Assembly: GCA_964437145.1 (NCBI GenBank)
Contig: CAYTFW010000006.1
Coordinates: 11,013 to 75,012 of the forward strand
Source of the DNA: JAFAZJ01 sp964437145
GTDB lineage: Bacteria > Pseudomonadota > Alphaproteobacteria > Reyranellales > Reyranellaceae
DNA length: 64,000 nucleotides
Direction: 5' to 3'
The translations under genes were made by a program, and so were the position numbers. The first letter of the stretch is position 1; each line of letters starts with the position of its first letter. The notes under the pieces were generated by a model that saw only the letters and a list, made by a program, of their open reading frames with translations, was not told the DNA's origin and did no database searches. This document shows, piece after piece, positions 46,133 to 54,880 of the stretch.

Positions 46133-46280
46133 CGAACCCTCCCCAACGACAGCGAGCGGCGGCCGAGATAGCACGCGCCCGCGACGTTCTACGACGCAAA
46201 CCCTATGCCGGACCGCCGGTCGCCGCCAGCGCTCGAGGCTGGGCGCGCGCCTCGACTTGGCGGCGGCTTTCAAGGTCTTG

Positions 46281-46333
46281 GGGCCGCGTCGCTCCAGCGA
46301 CGCATCTTGAGCGCCGCTGGAGCGGCGCGGCCC
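46281..46333. repeat. Long inverted repeat between two binding-protein genes
   Basis: 23-base arms starting GGGCCGCG and ending GCGCGGCCC pair with two G-U positions around the 7-base loop ATCTTGA. It lies 20 bases beyond the stop of the paralogue 3 gene (minus strand) and may stop or slow transcription between the genes. Confidence 0.75.
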
Positions 46334-46352
46334 GAAGACAAACCGTCACCGC

Positions 46353-47921
46353 CTACTTCTTCGACACGCCCCAGAACACCGTCACCGGGGCGTTGATCCA
46401 ACCCTCGACCTTCGCGCCGAGGCCGGCGACGCTGAAGGCCTCGCCGAGATGCACGTGGGTGACGATCTTCATGTAGTGGTGCTGCACCTCCAGCGCGACG
46501 GCCTTGCGCTCCGTCGCGTCGGTGGCCAGCGCGTATTTCTCGCGCAGGCGTTCCATCTGCTCGTCGCAGGGCCAGCCGGCGCGGCTCTTCTCGCAATTGG
46601 CCTGGAGGAACGGCGTCATCAGCGGATCGAACAGATCCGCCATCGACCAGTAGGTCAGGAACACGTCCCAGCCGCCCTCCGAGGGTGGGCCCTTCTTGGT
46701 CAGCAGCCGGTTGACCAGCGACTGCCAGTCCATCGACTGCATGTCGACCTTGAAGCCGGCGCGTTCGAACAGCGCCTTGGCCACGGGCGCGAGATTGGCG
46801 AGCGCGGCGGTGTCGGTGGCGTGCAGCAGCGTGATCGGCCGGCCGTCGTAGCCGGCCTCCTTCAGCATCTCGCGCGCCTTGGCGGCGTTGCCCTCGATCT
46901 TGCCCTCCATGCCGGCCGTCGATTCCAGCGGCGAGCCGCAGGGATAGAGCGACTTGCAGGGGCGGTAGAAGCGCGGGTCGCCGACCACGGCCTTGAGGAA
47001 GTCTTCCTGGTTCAGCGCCATCTGCGCCGCTTGGCGGATCTTCTCGTTGTTGAACGGCGCGTGCAGCCAGTTGGGGCGGAAGACGTACTGGTTGCCGATC
47101 TCGGCCTTCACCAGCTTGATCTTCTTGTCCTTCTCGACCAGCGGGATCAGATCGTAGGGCACCTGCTCGAGCACATCGATCTCGCCATTGAGCAGGGCGT
47201 TGACCTGGGTTTGCGGATCGGGGATCCAGACCCATTCGACGCGGTCGACCTTGACCACCTTGCCGCCGGCCAGGCCCGACGAGGGCTCGGTGCGCGGCTT
47301 GTACTTCGCGTTCTTGACGTAGACCACTTTCTCGCCGGGCTTCCATTCGTCCTGCTTGAAGACGAACGGGCCGGAGCCGATGTGCTCGGAGATCTGCTTG
47401 AATGGATCGGTCTCGGCCACGCGCTTGGGCATCATGAAGGGCACCACGACGCTGGGCTTCGACAGCGACTCGATCACCAGGCCGTAGGGCTGCTTCATGA
47501 CGATCTCGAAGGTGCGCGCATCGACCACGCGCATCTCCTGCATGAACAGGATCAGCTTCTGGCCCATCGGATCGCGCGCGCCCCAGCGCTTGAGCGAGGC
47601 GACGCAATCCTCCGCCGTCACCGGCTTGCCGTCATGCCACTCCAGCCCCTCGCGCAGGGTGAAGGTCCAGGTGCGCTTGTCGTCGCTCGCCTTCCAGCTC
47701 TCGACCATCTGCGGCTTGGGCTGGAATTTCTCGTCGAGGGCGAACAGCGTGTCGTAGATCAGGTAGGCGTGGTTGCGCGTGATGTAGGCGCCACTCCATA
47801 CCGGATCGAGCACCTTCACGTCGGAATGCATCACCACGCGCAGGGTCTGTGCCTGCGCGCCGACCACGGACGCCAAGGCCAGCATCGCGCCGGCGATCGC
47901 CGATCGCACGATCTTCTTCAT
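46353..47921 (-). CDS. ABC transporter solute-binding protein (SBP family 5), paralogue 3
   Basis: A 522-residue binding protein with signal peptide (VRSAIAGAMLALASVVGAQAQ) followed by TLRVVMHSDVKVLDPVWSG. GGGGAGGG precedes the ATG at 47921. It is closely related to paralogue 2 (tandem duplication) and more distantly to paralogue 1 at 26357. All three lack nearby permease genes. The specificity (peptide, amino acid derivative or metal chelate) cannot be told. Confidence 0.86.
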   Translation of the reverse strand: MKKIVRSAIAGAMLALASVVGAQAQTLRVVMHSDVKVLDPVWSGAYITRNHAYLIYDTLFALDEKFQPKPQMVESWKASDDKRTWTFTLREGLEWHDGKPVTAEDCVASLKRWGARDPMGQKLILFMQEMRVVDARTFEIVMKQPYGLVIESLSKPSVVVPFMMPKRVAETDPFKQISEHIGSGPFVFKQDEWKPGEKVVYVKNAKYKPRTEPSSGLAGGKVVKVDRVEWVWIPDPQTQVNALLNGEIDVLEQVPYDLIPLVEKDKKIKLVKAEIGNQYVFRPNWLHAPFNNEKIRQAAQMALNQEDFLKAVVGDPRFYRPCKSLYPCGSPLESTAGMEGKIEGNAAKAREMLKEAGYDGRPITLLHATDTAALANLAPVAKALFERAGFKVDMQSMDWQSLVNRLLTKKGPPSEGGWDVFLTYWSMADLFDPLMTPFLQANCEKSRAGWPCDEQMERLREKYALATDATERKAVALEVQHHYMKIVTHVHLGEAFSVAGLGAKVEGWINAPVTVFWGVSKK

Positions 47922-48002
47922 CGAGCCCTCCCCGAAGCGGCAAGCGACGCCCCGTACTCGGGCGCCCCCGCACGCGGTCACTGTCGCGAACGCTCACGCA
48001 CG

Positions 48003-48032
48003 CTGACGAACCCTGACGAACCCTGACGAACT
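48003..48032. repeat. Three tandem 10-bp repeats in a divergent promoter region
   Basis: CTGACGAACC occurs twice in tandem and a third time with one change (CTGACGAACT). The 10-bp period puts the same face of the helix at each unit. It lies between divergent genes starting at 47921 and 48181. Confidence 0.6.
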
Positions 48033-48180
48033 CTACAGCAAACTCTATGCCGCCCCGGATCATGCCGTACCACGTCGTTCGCGAATAGCGGCTACGCCGC
48101 GATTGCGCTTCGCCGGCCAACCGCTACAGTCGCGCGGCCGGCGCGTGACGCCTGCGAGAGGCGCTAGGGAGAAGCCGGGA

Positions 48181-50631
48181 GTGGCGACAGACGCGATCAA
48201 GGACGTCCCGGCTGCGCGTCTCGTTCCCCTCTTTCTCGTGTGCCTCGCCTCGATCGCCTACGAGATCGCGCTGACGCGCTTCTTCGCCATCGCCAGCTGG
48301 TCGGAGTACGGCTACTGGGTGATCTCCATGACCATGGCCGGGCTGGCGGCCAGCGGCGTCGTGGCCTCGCTGTTCTCGCGCCTGCTGATCCGCTCGCTGC
48401 CCATCCTGCTGCCGCTGCTGCCGATCCTGATGCTGCTGGCTGCCTCGCTCGGCTGGGTCTGGGTCACCGTCGTGCCGTTCAATCCGCTGGAGCTGCAGAA
48501 CAAGCAGCTCTGGTACGACCAGCTGCTCAACATCGCGCAATACTACGCCGCGATCTTTCCGTTCTTCTTCATGGTCGGGCTCTACGTCTCGGCCTATTTC
48601 GTGCACTACAGCCACCGCATCGGCCGGGTCTACGCCTTCGACCTCGCCGGCGCGGGGCTGGGCGCGGCGCTGCTGCTGGCGCTGATGTTCGTCGTGCACC
48701 CGTTCTGGCTGGTGCCCTGCCTGCTGCCGGTGCTGGCGCTCGCCGCCTGTCTGGAAGTGTCATCGGCCTGGCCGCCCGCGCGCCTGCGCGTCGTGGCGCT
48801 CGCCACGCTGGCTCTCTCGGTGGCTGCCGCCGTCTACCTCGGCCAGGCGCGCATCAACGAGTACAAGGAAGTCTTCGCGCCGATGAACACCCAGGACGCG
48901 CGCGTCCTGGCCACGGTGACCTCGCCCAAGGGCCTCTACCAGCTGCTCGACAATTTCACCGAGCGGCTCGACACCGACATCTCCAACAATCCCGACGTCA
49001 TGGCCGGCGCCACCATGCCGCGTGCCTATGGCCTCTACGCCGACGGCAATCGCCTCGCCGCGCTGCCGCGCACGACCGAGATCGACACGCGCTATTTCGT
49101 CGCCGCGCTCGACGCCCTGCCCTATCGCCTGCGGCCGCCCGAGCGGACGCTGCTGCTGGGCGCCGCCGGCGGCTTTCGCATCCATGAGGCGCTGCGCGCC
49201 GGCGCCACGCGCGTCGTCACGCTGGAGCCGGACGACGCGCTGCGCGGCGCGCTGCTGCGCGGCATCGGGCCGGCGCCGGCCTTTCCGGCCGACCAGCGGG
49301 TGGCGATCCGCGACACCAGCCCGCTGGCGACAAGGGTGGTCGCGCGCGACGGTCCGTTCGATGTGATCGATATCACGCGCGAGTTCCTGGGCCAGTCCGA
49401 CACCAACCGCGCGGCGCTGTCGGTCGAGGTGCTCGGCGACTACATGGGTATGCTCAAGCCGGGCGGCACGTTGTCGATCCCGGTGTCGATCCGCGAGTTC
49501 ACGGTCTACGCCGTGAAGATGTTCGGCACGGCGCGCGAGGGCCTGCGCCGCGCCGGCGTCGCCGAGCCCGACAAGCACATCGTCATCTATCGCTCGGCGT
49601 GGAACGTGCGCATCCTGCTCAGCGCCACGCCGTGGACCCCCGAAGCGATCGCCGAGCTCGAGAAATTCTGCGACGAGCGCTCCTTTGATGTCGTCTTTCC
49701 GCCGGCGCGCGAGGGTGTGAAGCGCACCATCTTCAACGAGCTGCCGGTGGTGTCCTTCGACGTCACGCAGGCGCAAGCCCCTGGCGCCGATCCGCTCAGC
49801 GAGGAAGCCGGCGCGGCGGTCGCCAGCCAGGCCTCGCCCTATCACGCCTTCTTCAAGCTGGAGCCGCCCAGCCTCGATCGGCCCTACTTCCACGCCGTGC
49901 TGCCGCTCACCCGGGTTGAGACCATCCTCGACCGCATCGAGCTCGTGCCGCGCGAGGAGCTGGTCTACCTGATCAATCTCGCGGTGCTGGCGCAGGCGCT
50001 GGTGATCGCCACGCTGGTGCTGCTGATGCCGCTCTTGACGCGGCGCGGCGAGGCGCTGCCGCTCGGCCGCTTCGCCAAGTCGGCGGTGTACTTCGCCGGG
50101 CTCGGCCTGGGCTTCCTGACGCTCGAGATTTACCTCATCGAGAAGGCCTCGCAGTACCTGCACGACCGCGTCTTCGCCTTCGGCCTGGTGCTGGCCATGA
50201 TGCTGGTCTGCTCCGGCGCGGGCAGTCTGCTGGCGGAGCGCGTGCGCGCCCGGCCGCGCACCTGGCTGGGCATCGCCGTGCTGACCGTGCTGGTCTGGTG
50301 CGAGGTCGCCTTCATCTGGCTCGACCCACTGCTGATCGCCACCGCGACCGAGCCCTTCGCTATCAAGATCGTGATCCTGGTCGCCGTCGCCCTGCCGGTG
50401 TCGGTGGCGCTGGGCATGCCGATGGCGCTGGGCTTGAGCCAGTTCCAGGGCGATCGCCTGGCGTTCCTGCCCTGGGCCTGGGCGGTCAACGGCGCCTGCT
50501 CGATCATCTCGACGCCGCTGGCCAACCTCCTGGCGGTGTCGGTCGGGCTCAAGGCGTTGCTGCTGCTGGGCGCGGCCCTGTATGCGATCGTCGTTTTCAC
50601 CCTGCCGGCCGACCGCGTGCCGGCCAAGTAA
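48181..50631 (+). CDS. Polytopic membrane protein with spermidine-synthase-like domain
   Basis: An 816-residue protein. About seven membrane spans fill residues 14-240. A soluble spermidine-synthase/methyltransferase-like fold covers about 310-590, with the glycine-rich loop LLLGAAGGFRIHEAL and acidic LEPDD; about seven more spans follow to the end (for example FAGLGLGFLTLEIYLIEKAS). The GTG at 48181 follows AGGGAGA; an ATG at 48103 adds only basic, non-conserved sequence. Such 'membrane-bound spermidine synthase' proteins are common but their substrate is unknown. It heads a run with the exported PCMT-like genes. Confidence 0.72.
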   Translation: MATDAIKDVPAARLVPLFLVCLASIAYEIALTRFFAIASWSEYGYWVISMTMAGLAASGVVASLFSRLLIRSLPILLPLLPILMLLAASLGWVWVTVVPFNPLELQNKQLWYDQLLNIAQYYAAIFPFFFMVGLYVSAYFVHYSHRIGRVYAFDLAGAGLGAALLLALMFVVHPFWLVPCLLPVLALAACLEVSSAWPPARLRVVALATLALSVAAAVYLGQARINEYKEVFAPMNTQDARVLATVTSPKGLYQLLDNFTERLDTDISNNPDVMAGATMPRAYGLYADGNRLAALPRTTEIDTRYFVAALDALPYRLRPPERTLLLGAAGGFRIHEALRAGATRVVTLEPDDALRGALLRGIGPAPAFPADQRVAIRDTSPLATRVVARDGPFDVIDITREFLGQSDTNRAALSVEVLGDYMGMLKPGGTLSIPVSIREFTVYAVKMFGTAREGLRRAGVAEPDKHIVIYRSAWNVRILLSATPWTPEAIAELEKFCDERSFDVVFPPAREGVKRTIFNELPVVSFDVTQAQAPGADPLSEEAGAAVASQASPYHAFFKLEPPSLDRPYFHAVLPLTRVETILDRIELVPREELVYLINLAVLAQALVIATLVLLMPLLTRRGEALPLGRFAKSAVYFAGLGLGFLTLEIYLIEKASQYLHDRVFAFGLVLAMMLVCSGAGSLLAERVRARPRTWLGIAVLTVLVWCEVAFIWLDPLLIATATEPFAIKIVILVAVALPVSVALGMPMALGLSQFQGDRLAFLPWAWAVNGACSIISTPLANLLAVSVGLKALLLLGAALYAIVVFTLPADRVPAK

Positions 50632-50646
50632 CCCGGAGCCTTGTCC

Positions 50647-51498
50647 ATGGTCTCGCTGACCCGCCGCACGCTGATCGCCCAGGGCGCCGCCGCGGCGCTC
50701 GCCGCGCCGGCGCTGGCGCAGCCCTACGGCGGTGGCTGGAATTACGATCAATACGTCGCGGCGATGCGCGCGAGTGAACGACGCATCGGCATGAACAAGG
50801 CTACCTTCGACGGCGTGATGCGCCGGCGCGATCAGGCGCTGCGCATCGTCGAGAACTATCTGCGCGGCAAGTTCCGCGAGGCCGATCCGTATTCGCTGCG
50901 CGCCTACGCCGAGGTGCCGCGCGAGTACTTCCACTACAACTACGCCGGCGCCTTCGATTTCGGCGCCTCGGCCTACGAGGGCAACGCCCATCCCTGGGCG
51001 ATCGGCTACGGCTCGGCGCTGTCGGACTATCTCGGCCAGATGTACATGACCCAGCTGTCGAGGCCGCAACCGGGCGAGAACGCGCTCGAGATCGGCACCG
51101 GCTCGGGCTACCAGATCTCCATCCTCTCGCGCGTCTGCGCCAAGGCCTACTCGATCGAGATCATCGAGCCTCTGGGCCGCGCCGTGGCCAAGATCTTCAA
51201 ACCGCTGGGCTTCAACAACGTCATCACCAAGGTGGGCGACGGCTATTTCGGCTGGCCGGAGGAGAAGGAAGGTTTCGACATCATCATGGTGACCTGCGTC
51301 GCCCAGCACGTGCCGCCGCCGCTGCTCGCCCAGCTCAAGCCCGGCACCGGCCGGCTGATCATCCCCGTGGGTCAACCTTTCCGCCGCGAGCAGGTGCTCT
51401 ACGTCTACACCAAGGACAAGGACGGCAAGATCCATAGCAGGCGCGACGTCGGGGTGTATTTCATTCCGATGACCGGCCGCATCTCGCAGGGGCGATAG
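50647..51498 (+). CDS. Exported protein-L-isoaspartate methyltransferase-like protein, copy 1
   Basis: A 283-residue protein with an N-terminal Tat-type leader (SLTRRTLIAQGAAAALAAPALAQ). After about 90 residues comes a Rossmann methyltransferase of the PCMT class: ALEIGTGSGYQISILS (SAM loop), YSIEIIEPLG, and the strand GFDIIMVTC followed by VPPPLLAQLKPG. The acid-rich PCMT active-site S/T motif before the SAM loop is GYGSALSDY. The ATG at 50647 has GGAG 8 bases upstream. A PCMT normally repairs isoaspartate in the cytosol; an exported one is odd. It is followed by a close paralogue. Confidence 0.72.
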   Translation: MVSLTRRTLIAQGAAAALAAPALAQPYGGGWNYDQYVAAMRASERRIGMNKATFDGVMRRRDQALRIVENYLRGKFREADPYSLRAYAEVPREYFHYNYAGAFDFGASAYEGNAHPWAIGYGSALSDYLGQMYMTQLSRPQPGENALEIGTGSGYQISILSRVCAKAYSIEIIEPLGRAVAKIFKPLGFNNVITKVGDGYFGWPEEKEGFDIIMVTCVAQHVPPPLLAQLKPGTGRLIIPVGQPFRREQVLYVYTKDKDGKIHSRRDVGVYFIPMTGRISQGR

Positions 51499-51601
51499 GA
51501 CCACCCTTTCATTGCGAACGCCGCGGACCCGCTAGGAATCGCGGCCGCGAGGCCTTACGTTGGCAGCCGCATTTCGCTCCTCCGGAAGGGAGACCGGACC
51601 T

Positions 51602-52501
51602 ATGATTTTGACCCGACGGCGCGCGTTGATGACGGCCGCCGGTGCGACGCTGGCGGCGCCGGCGATCGTTCACGCCCAGCCCGCGCCCTGGACCTACGCC
51701 GCCTATGTCGCGGCGATGAAGGCCAGCGGCCGCAACGTCAAGATCTCGGCCGAGGAATGGGCGGCGATGCAGCAGCGCAGGCCGCGCGCGCTCAGCACCA
51801 TCGCCAGCGTTCTCGGCTACCATTTCGGCACGGCCGATCCGGAGGTCCTGCGCGCCTTCCGCGAGGTACCGCGCGAGTACTATCACTACAACTACGCCGC
51901 GCAGGCGGACTTCGCGACTGTCGCTTATGAGGCGGAGTCCAAACCTTGGCCCATCGGCCTGGGCTCGGCGCTGTCGGATTATCGCGGCCAGGCCTACATG
52001 ACGCAGCTCTGCAAGCCCACCGCCGAGAGCGTGGCGCTGGAGATCGGCACCGGATCGGGCTTCCAGATCTCGATCCTCTCGCGCATCGTCAAGAAGGCGT
52101 ACTCGATCGAGATCATCGAGCCTTTGGGCAAGGCGGTGGGCCGCATCTTCGAGCCTCTGGGCTTCAACAAGAACCTCGAGACGCGCATCGGCGACGGCTT
52201 CTTCGGTTGGCCGGAGGAAAAAGACGGCTTCGACCTGATCATGGTCACCTGCGTGGCGCAGTACGTGCCGCCGCCGCTGCTGAAGCAGCTCAAGCCAGGC
52301 GGCCGCCTGGTGATCCCGATCGGCCAGCCCTTCAAGCGCGAGCAGTTCCTCTACGTCTTCAGCAAGGACGCCGACGGCAAGGTGCATTCCAAGAAGGACC
52401 TCGGCGTCTACTTCATCCCGATGACCGGCGCGATGCAGAAGGAGCCGCCGCCAACGCCCGAGCCGCCGGCCGCCAAGCCCGCCGACGCGCCTAAGAATTA
52501 G
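51602..52501 (+). CDS. Exported protein-L-isoaspartate methyltransferase-like protein, copy 2
   Basis: A 299-residue paralogue of the previous gene with a Tat-type leader (LTRRRALMTAAGATLAAPAIVHA). It shares VPREYYHYNYA, GLGSALSDYRGQAYMTQL, the SAM loop ALEIGTGSGFQISILS and the C-terminal KKDLGVYFIPMTG. A Pro/Ala-rich tail (about 25 residues) is unique to this copy. The ATG at 51602 follows GGGAGACC. The next gene begins 1 base after its stop. Confidence 0.72.
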   Translation: MILTRRRALMTAAGATLAAPAIVHAQPAPWTYAAYVAAMKASGRNVKISAEEWAAMQQRRPRALSTIASVLGYHFGTADPEVLRAFREVPREYYHYNYAAQADFATVAYEAESKPWPIGLGSALSDYRGQAYMTQLCKPTAESVALEIGTGSGFQISILSRIVKKAYSIEIIEPLGKAVGRIFEPLGFNKNLETRIGDGFFGWPEEKDGFDLIMVTCVAQYVPPPLLKQLKPGGRLVIPIGQPFKREQFLYVFSKDADGKVHSKKDLGVYFIPMTGAMQKEPPPTPEPPAAKPADAPKN

Positions 52502-52502
52502 C

Positions 52503-54017
52503 ATGCGCCTGATCGTCAGGCTCCTCGCGGCGGCGCTGCTGGTGGCGGTGGCGTCGCTCGCGCGGGCCGGCGAGACGCGCATCTCGCTGGTGCTGATCTG
52601 CGACATCTACAACATGAACGAGAGCGAGGGCCGGGGCGGCATGCCGCGTGTCGCCGCCGTGGTGAAGGCCGAGAAAGCGCGCGCGCCGCATGTGCTCGTG
52701 GCGCATGCCGGCGACACTTTCTCGCCGTCGCTGATGTCGGGCTTCGACAAGGGCGCCCACATGGTCGATCTGCTCAACATGATGCCGATCGACGTCTTCG
52801 TGCCGGGCAACCACGAGTACGATTTCGGCCCCGACGTCTTCCTCGAGCGCCTGCGCGAGACGCGCTTCCCGGTCTACGCCGCCAATCTACGGGAGGCCGA
52901 CGGTTCCGTTATTCCCGGCATCATCGATTCGCGCATCCATACCTATGACGAGGTCAAGGTCGGCGTCATCGGGCTGACGGCCGAGGACAGCCACAAGAAG
53001 TCGATGCCCGGCCGGCTGAAGATCACCTCGATGCTCGACACCGCCACCGCTGAGGCCGCCAAGCTGCGCCGCGAGGGCGCCGACCTGATTGTGTTGGTCT
53101 CGCATTCCAATCGCGACATCGACGACGCGCTGGTCGATTCCGGCGTCGCCGACGTGATCCTGTCGGGCGACGACCACGATCTCTACCTGCGCTACAACGG
53201 CCGCGTCGCGATCGTCGAAGCGGCGATGGACGGGCTCGTCGTCACCGCCGTCGATCTGTCGGTCAAGGTCGAGACGGTGGCCGGCAGGCGCAAGGTCACG
53301 TGGTGGCCACGCTTCCGCATCATCGATACCGCCGACGTGGCGCCCGATCTTGAAGTCGCGGCGCGCGTCGCGGTCTACGAATCGCGCCTGTCGAAGTCGC
53401 TCGACATCGTCATCGGCCGCACCAATTCGGAGCTCGACAGCCGCAACGCCGCCGTGCGTGGCGGCGAGGCGGCGATCGGCAACCTGTTCACCGACGCGCT
53501 GCGCGCCGCCACCGGCGCCGACGTGGCGCTGCTCAACGGCGGCGGCTTCCGCGGCAACCACGTCTATCCGGCCGGCAGCGACATCACCGAGCGGCTGATC
53601 CTCGCCGAGCTGCCCTTCCTCAATCGCGCGCTGGTGCTGGAGGTCAGCGGCAAGACGCTGCGCGCGGCGATCGAGGCCGGCCTCGCCGGCGCTGAGAACG
53701 AGGTCGGACGCTTCCCGCAGGTCTCCGGCATGACCATCCGCGCCGACCTCACACGACCCGATGGCGATCGCGTCGTAGCGCTGCTGGTCGGTGGCCAGCC
53801 GGTCGAGCCGGACAGGCTCTACAAGGTGGTGACCAACGACTTCCTGGCGCGCGGCGGCGACGGCTACGCCGCGCTGGTCGGCGCGCGCATGCTGGTCGGC
53901 CCCAACGACGCGCTGCTGGTCTCCAAGCACGTCGTCGATCACATCCGCAAGCTGGGCACGGTATCGGCGCAGCTCGAGGGCCGCGTGATCGTCGCTCGCG
54001 GACGACCGGCGCGCTGA
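52503..54017 (+). CDS. Exported 5'-nucleotidase/metallophosphatase-family protein, atypical
   Basis: A 504-residue protein with a Sec signal (LIVRLLAAALLVAVASLARA). It has an N-terminal metallophosphatase domain and a C-terminal 5'-nucleotidase domain (GNLFTDALR, NGGGFR and TNDFLARGGDGY). Motifs AGDTF and PGNHEYDFG are intact, but the first motif reads D34-I-Y36 instead of D-x-H, and GHxH reads GDDH. It would hydrolyse nucleotides or phosphoesters in the periplasm if active. It starts 1 base after the PCMT-like gene and probably ends that operon. Confidence 0.75.
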   Translation: MRLIVRLLAAALLVAVASLARAGETRISLVLICDIYNMNESEGRGGMPRVAAVVKAEKARAPHVLVAHAGDTFSPSLMSGFDKGAHMVDLLNMMPIDVFVPGNHEYDFGPDVFLERLRETRFPVYAANLREADGSVIPGIIDSRIHTYDEVKVGVIGLTAEDSHKKSMPGRLKITSMLDTATAEAAKLRREGADLIVLVSHSNRDIDDALVDSGVADVILSGDDHDLYLRYNGRVAIVEAAMDGLVVTAVDLSVKVETVAGRRKVTWWPRFRIIDTADVAPDLEVAARVAVYESRLSKSLDIVIGRTNSELDSRNAAVRGGEAAIGNLFTDALRAATGADVALLNGGGFRGNHVYPAGSDITERLILAELPFLNRALVLEVSGKTLRAAIEAGLAGAENEVGRFPQVSGMTIRADLTRPDGDRVVALLVGGQPVEPDRLYKVVTNDFLARGGDGYAALVGARMLVGPNDALLVSKHVVDHIRKLGTVSAQLEGRVIVARGRPAR

Positions 54018-54033
54018 GGCGCCGCCAACGAAA

Positions 54034-54058
54034 AACCCCGGGCGTTCGGCCCGGGGTT
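54034..54058 (-). terminator. Intrinsic terminator of rpsD
   Basis: 10-bp arms AACCCCGGGC and GCCCGGGGTT with loop GTTCG, followed on the minus strand by TTTCG. It lies 27 bases past the rpsD stop and also 17 bases past the convergent phosphatase gene, so it may serve both. Confidence 0.8.
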
Positions 54059-54084
54059 CGCGCGTCCGGCGACGGACGAGACGA

Positions 54085-54699
54085 TCAGCGGCTGTAGAAC
54101 TCGACCACCATCGACGGTTCCATCTGGACCGGATAGGGCACGTCGGACAGCTTAGGCGCGCGCAGATAGGTGCCCTTCATATCCTTGTGGTCGACCTGCA
54201 TGTACTCCGGCACGTCGCGCTCGGCGAGCTGGCTCGCCTCCATGACGACGGCGAGATCCTTGGCCTTGCTGCCCAGCGAGATCACGTCGTTGTCGCGCAC
54301 CTGGTACGAGGCGATGTTGACGCGCTTGCCGTTGACGCGGACATGGCCGTGGCTCACCAGCTGGCGCGCGGCGAACACGGTGGCGGCGAACTTCATGCGG
54401 TAGACGACGGCGTCGAGACGGCGCTCCAGGAGCGCGATCAGGTTCTCGCCGGTGTCGCCGCGGCGGCGCATCGCCTCGGCGTAATAGCGGCGCATCTGGC
54501 GCTCGCTGACATTGCCGTAGTAGCCCTTGATGCGCTGCTTGGCCATCAGCTGATTGCCAAAGTCGGTCGGCTTGGTGCGCTTCGCACCATGCTGGCCGGG
54601 GCGGCTCTCGCGCTTGTTGATCGGGCTCTTCGGACGGCCCCAGAGGTTGACGCCGAGGCGTCGGTCGATCTTGTACTTCGACGATTCGCGCTTGCTCAC
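54085..54699 (-). CDS. rpsD: 30S ribosomal protein S4
   Basis: A 204-residue primary rRNA-binding protein. The N-terminus SKRESSKYKIDRRLGVNLWG is alphaproteobacterial; the S4 RNA-binding domain carries LERRLDAVVYRM and ARQLVSHGHVRVNGKRVNI. The GTG at 54699 is chosen because it gives the conserved start and AAGGAA lies 8 bases upstream; an extension to 54783 is not family-like. In relatives it follows grxD; here 32 kb of other genes intervene. Confidence 0.96.
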   Translation of the reverse strand: MSKRESSKYKIDRRLGVNLWGRPKSPINKRESRPGQHGAKRTKPTDFGNQLMAKQRIKGYYGNVSERQMRRYYAEAMRRRGDTGENLIALLERRLDAVVYRMKFAATVFAARQLVSHGHVRVNGKRVNIASYQVRDNDVISLGSKAKDLAVVMEASQLAERDVPEYMQVDHKDMKGTYLRAPKLSDVPYPVQMEPSMVVEFYSR

Positions 54700-54880
54700 G
54701 AACGGTTTTCCTTCGTCACACGTTTGTCCGGATAGGCCTTGGTCGGGTGCGACGCACCCGGGCGGGATCGATGCCCGAGGCACCGATCCACGTTCTCCGG
54801 AAGAAGGCGCGGACTATACGCATCGCGCGGCCCGAGTCAAACGGCGAAAGATCGAAGAAAATCAACGCCCTGGCGCGTAC

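Noticed and set aside
48760..51504. A 914-residue minus-strand open frame opposite the membrane protein and PCMT genes
   Set aside because: Composition (Gln/Arg/His-rich) and lack of domains mark it as a shadow of real genes.
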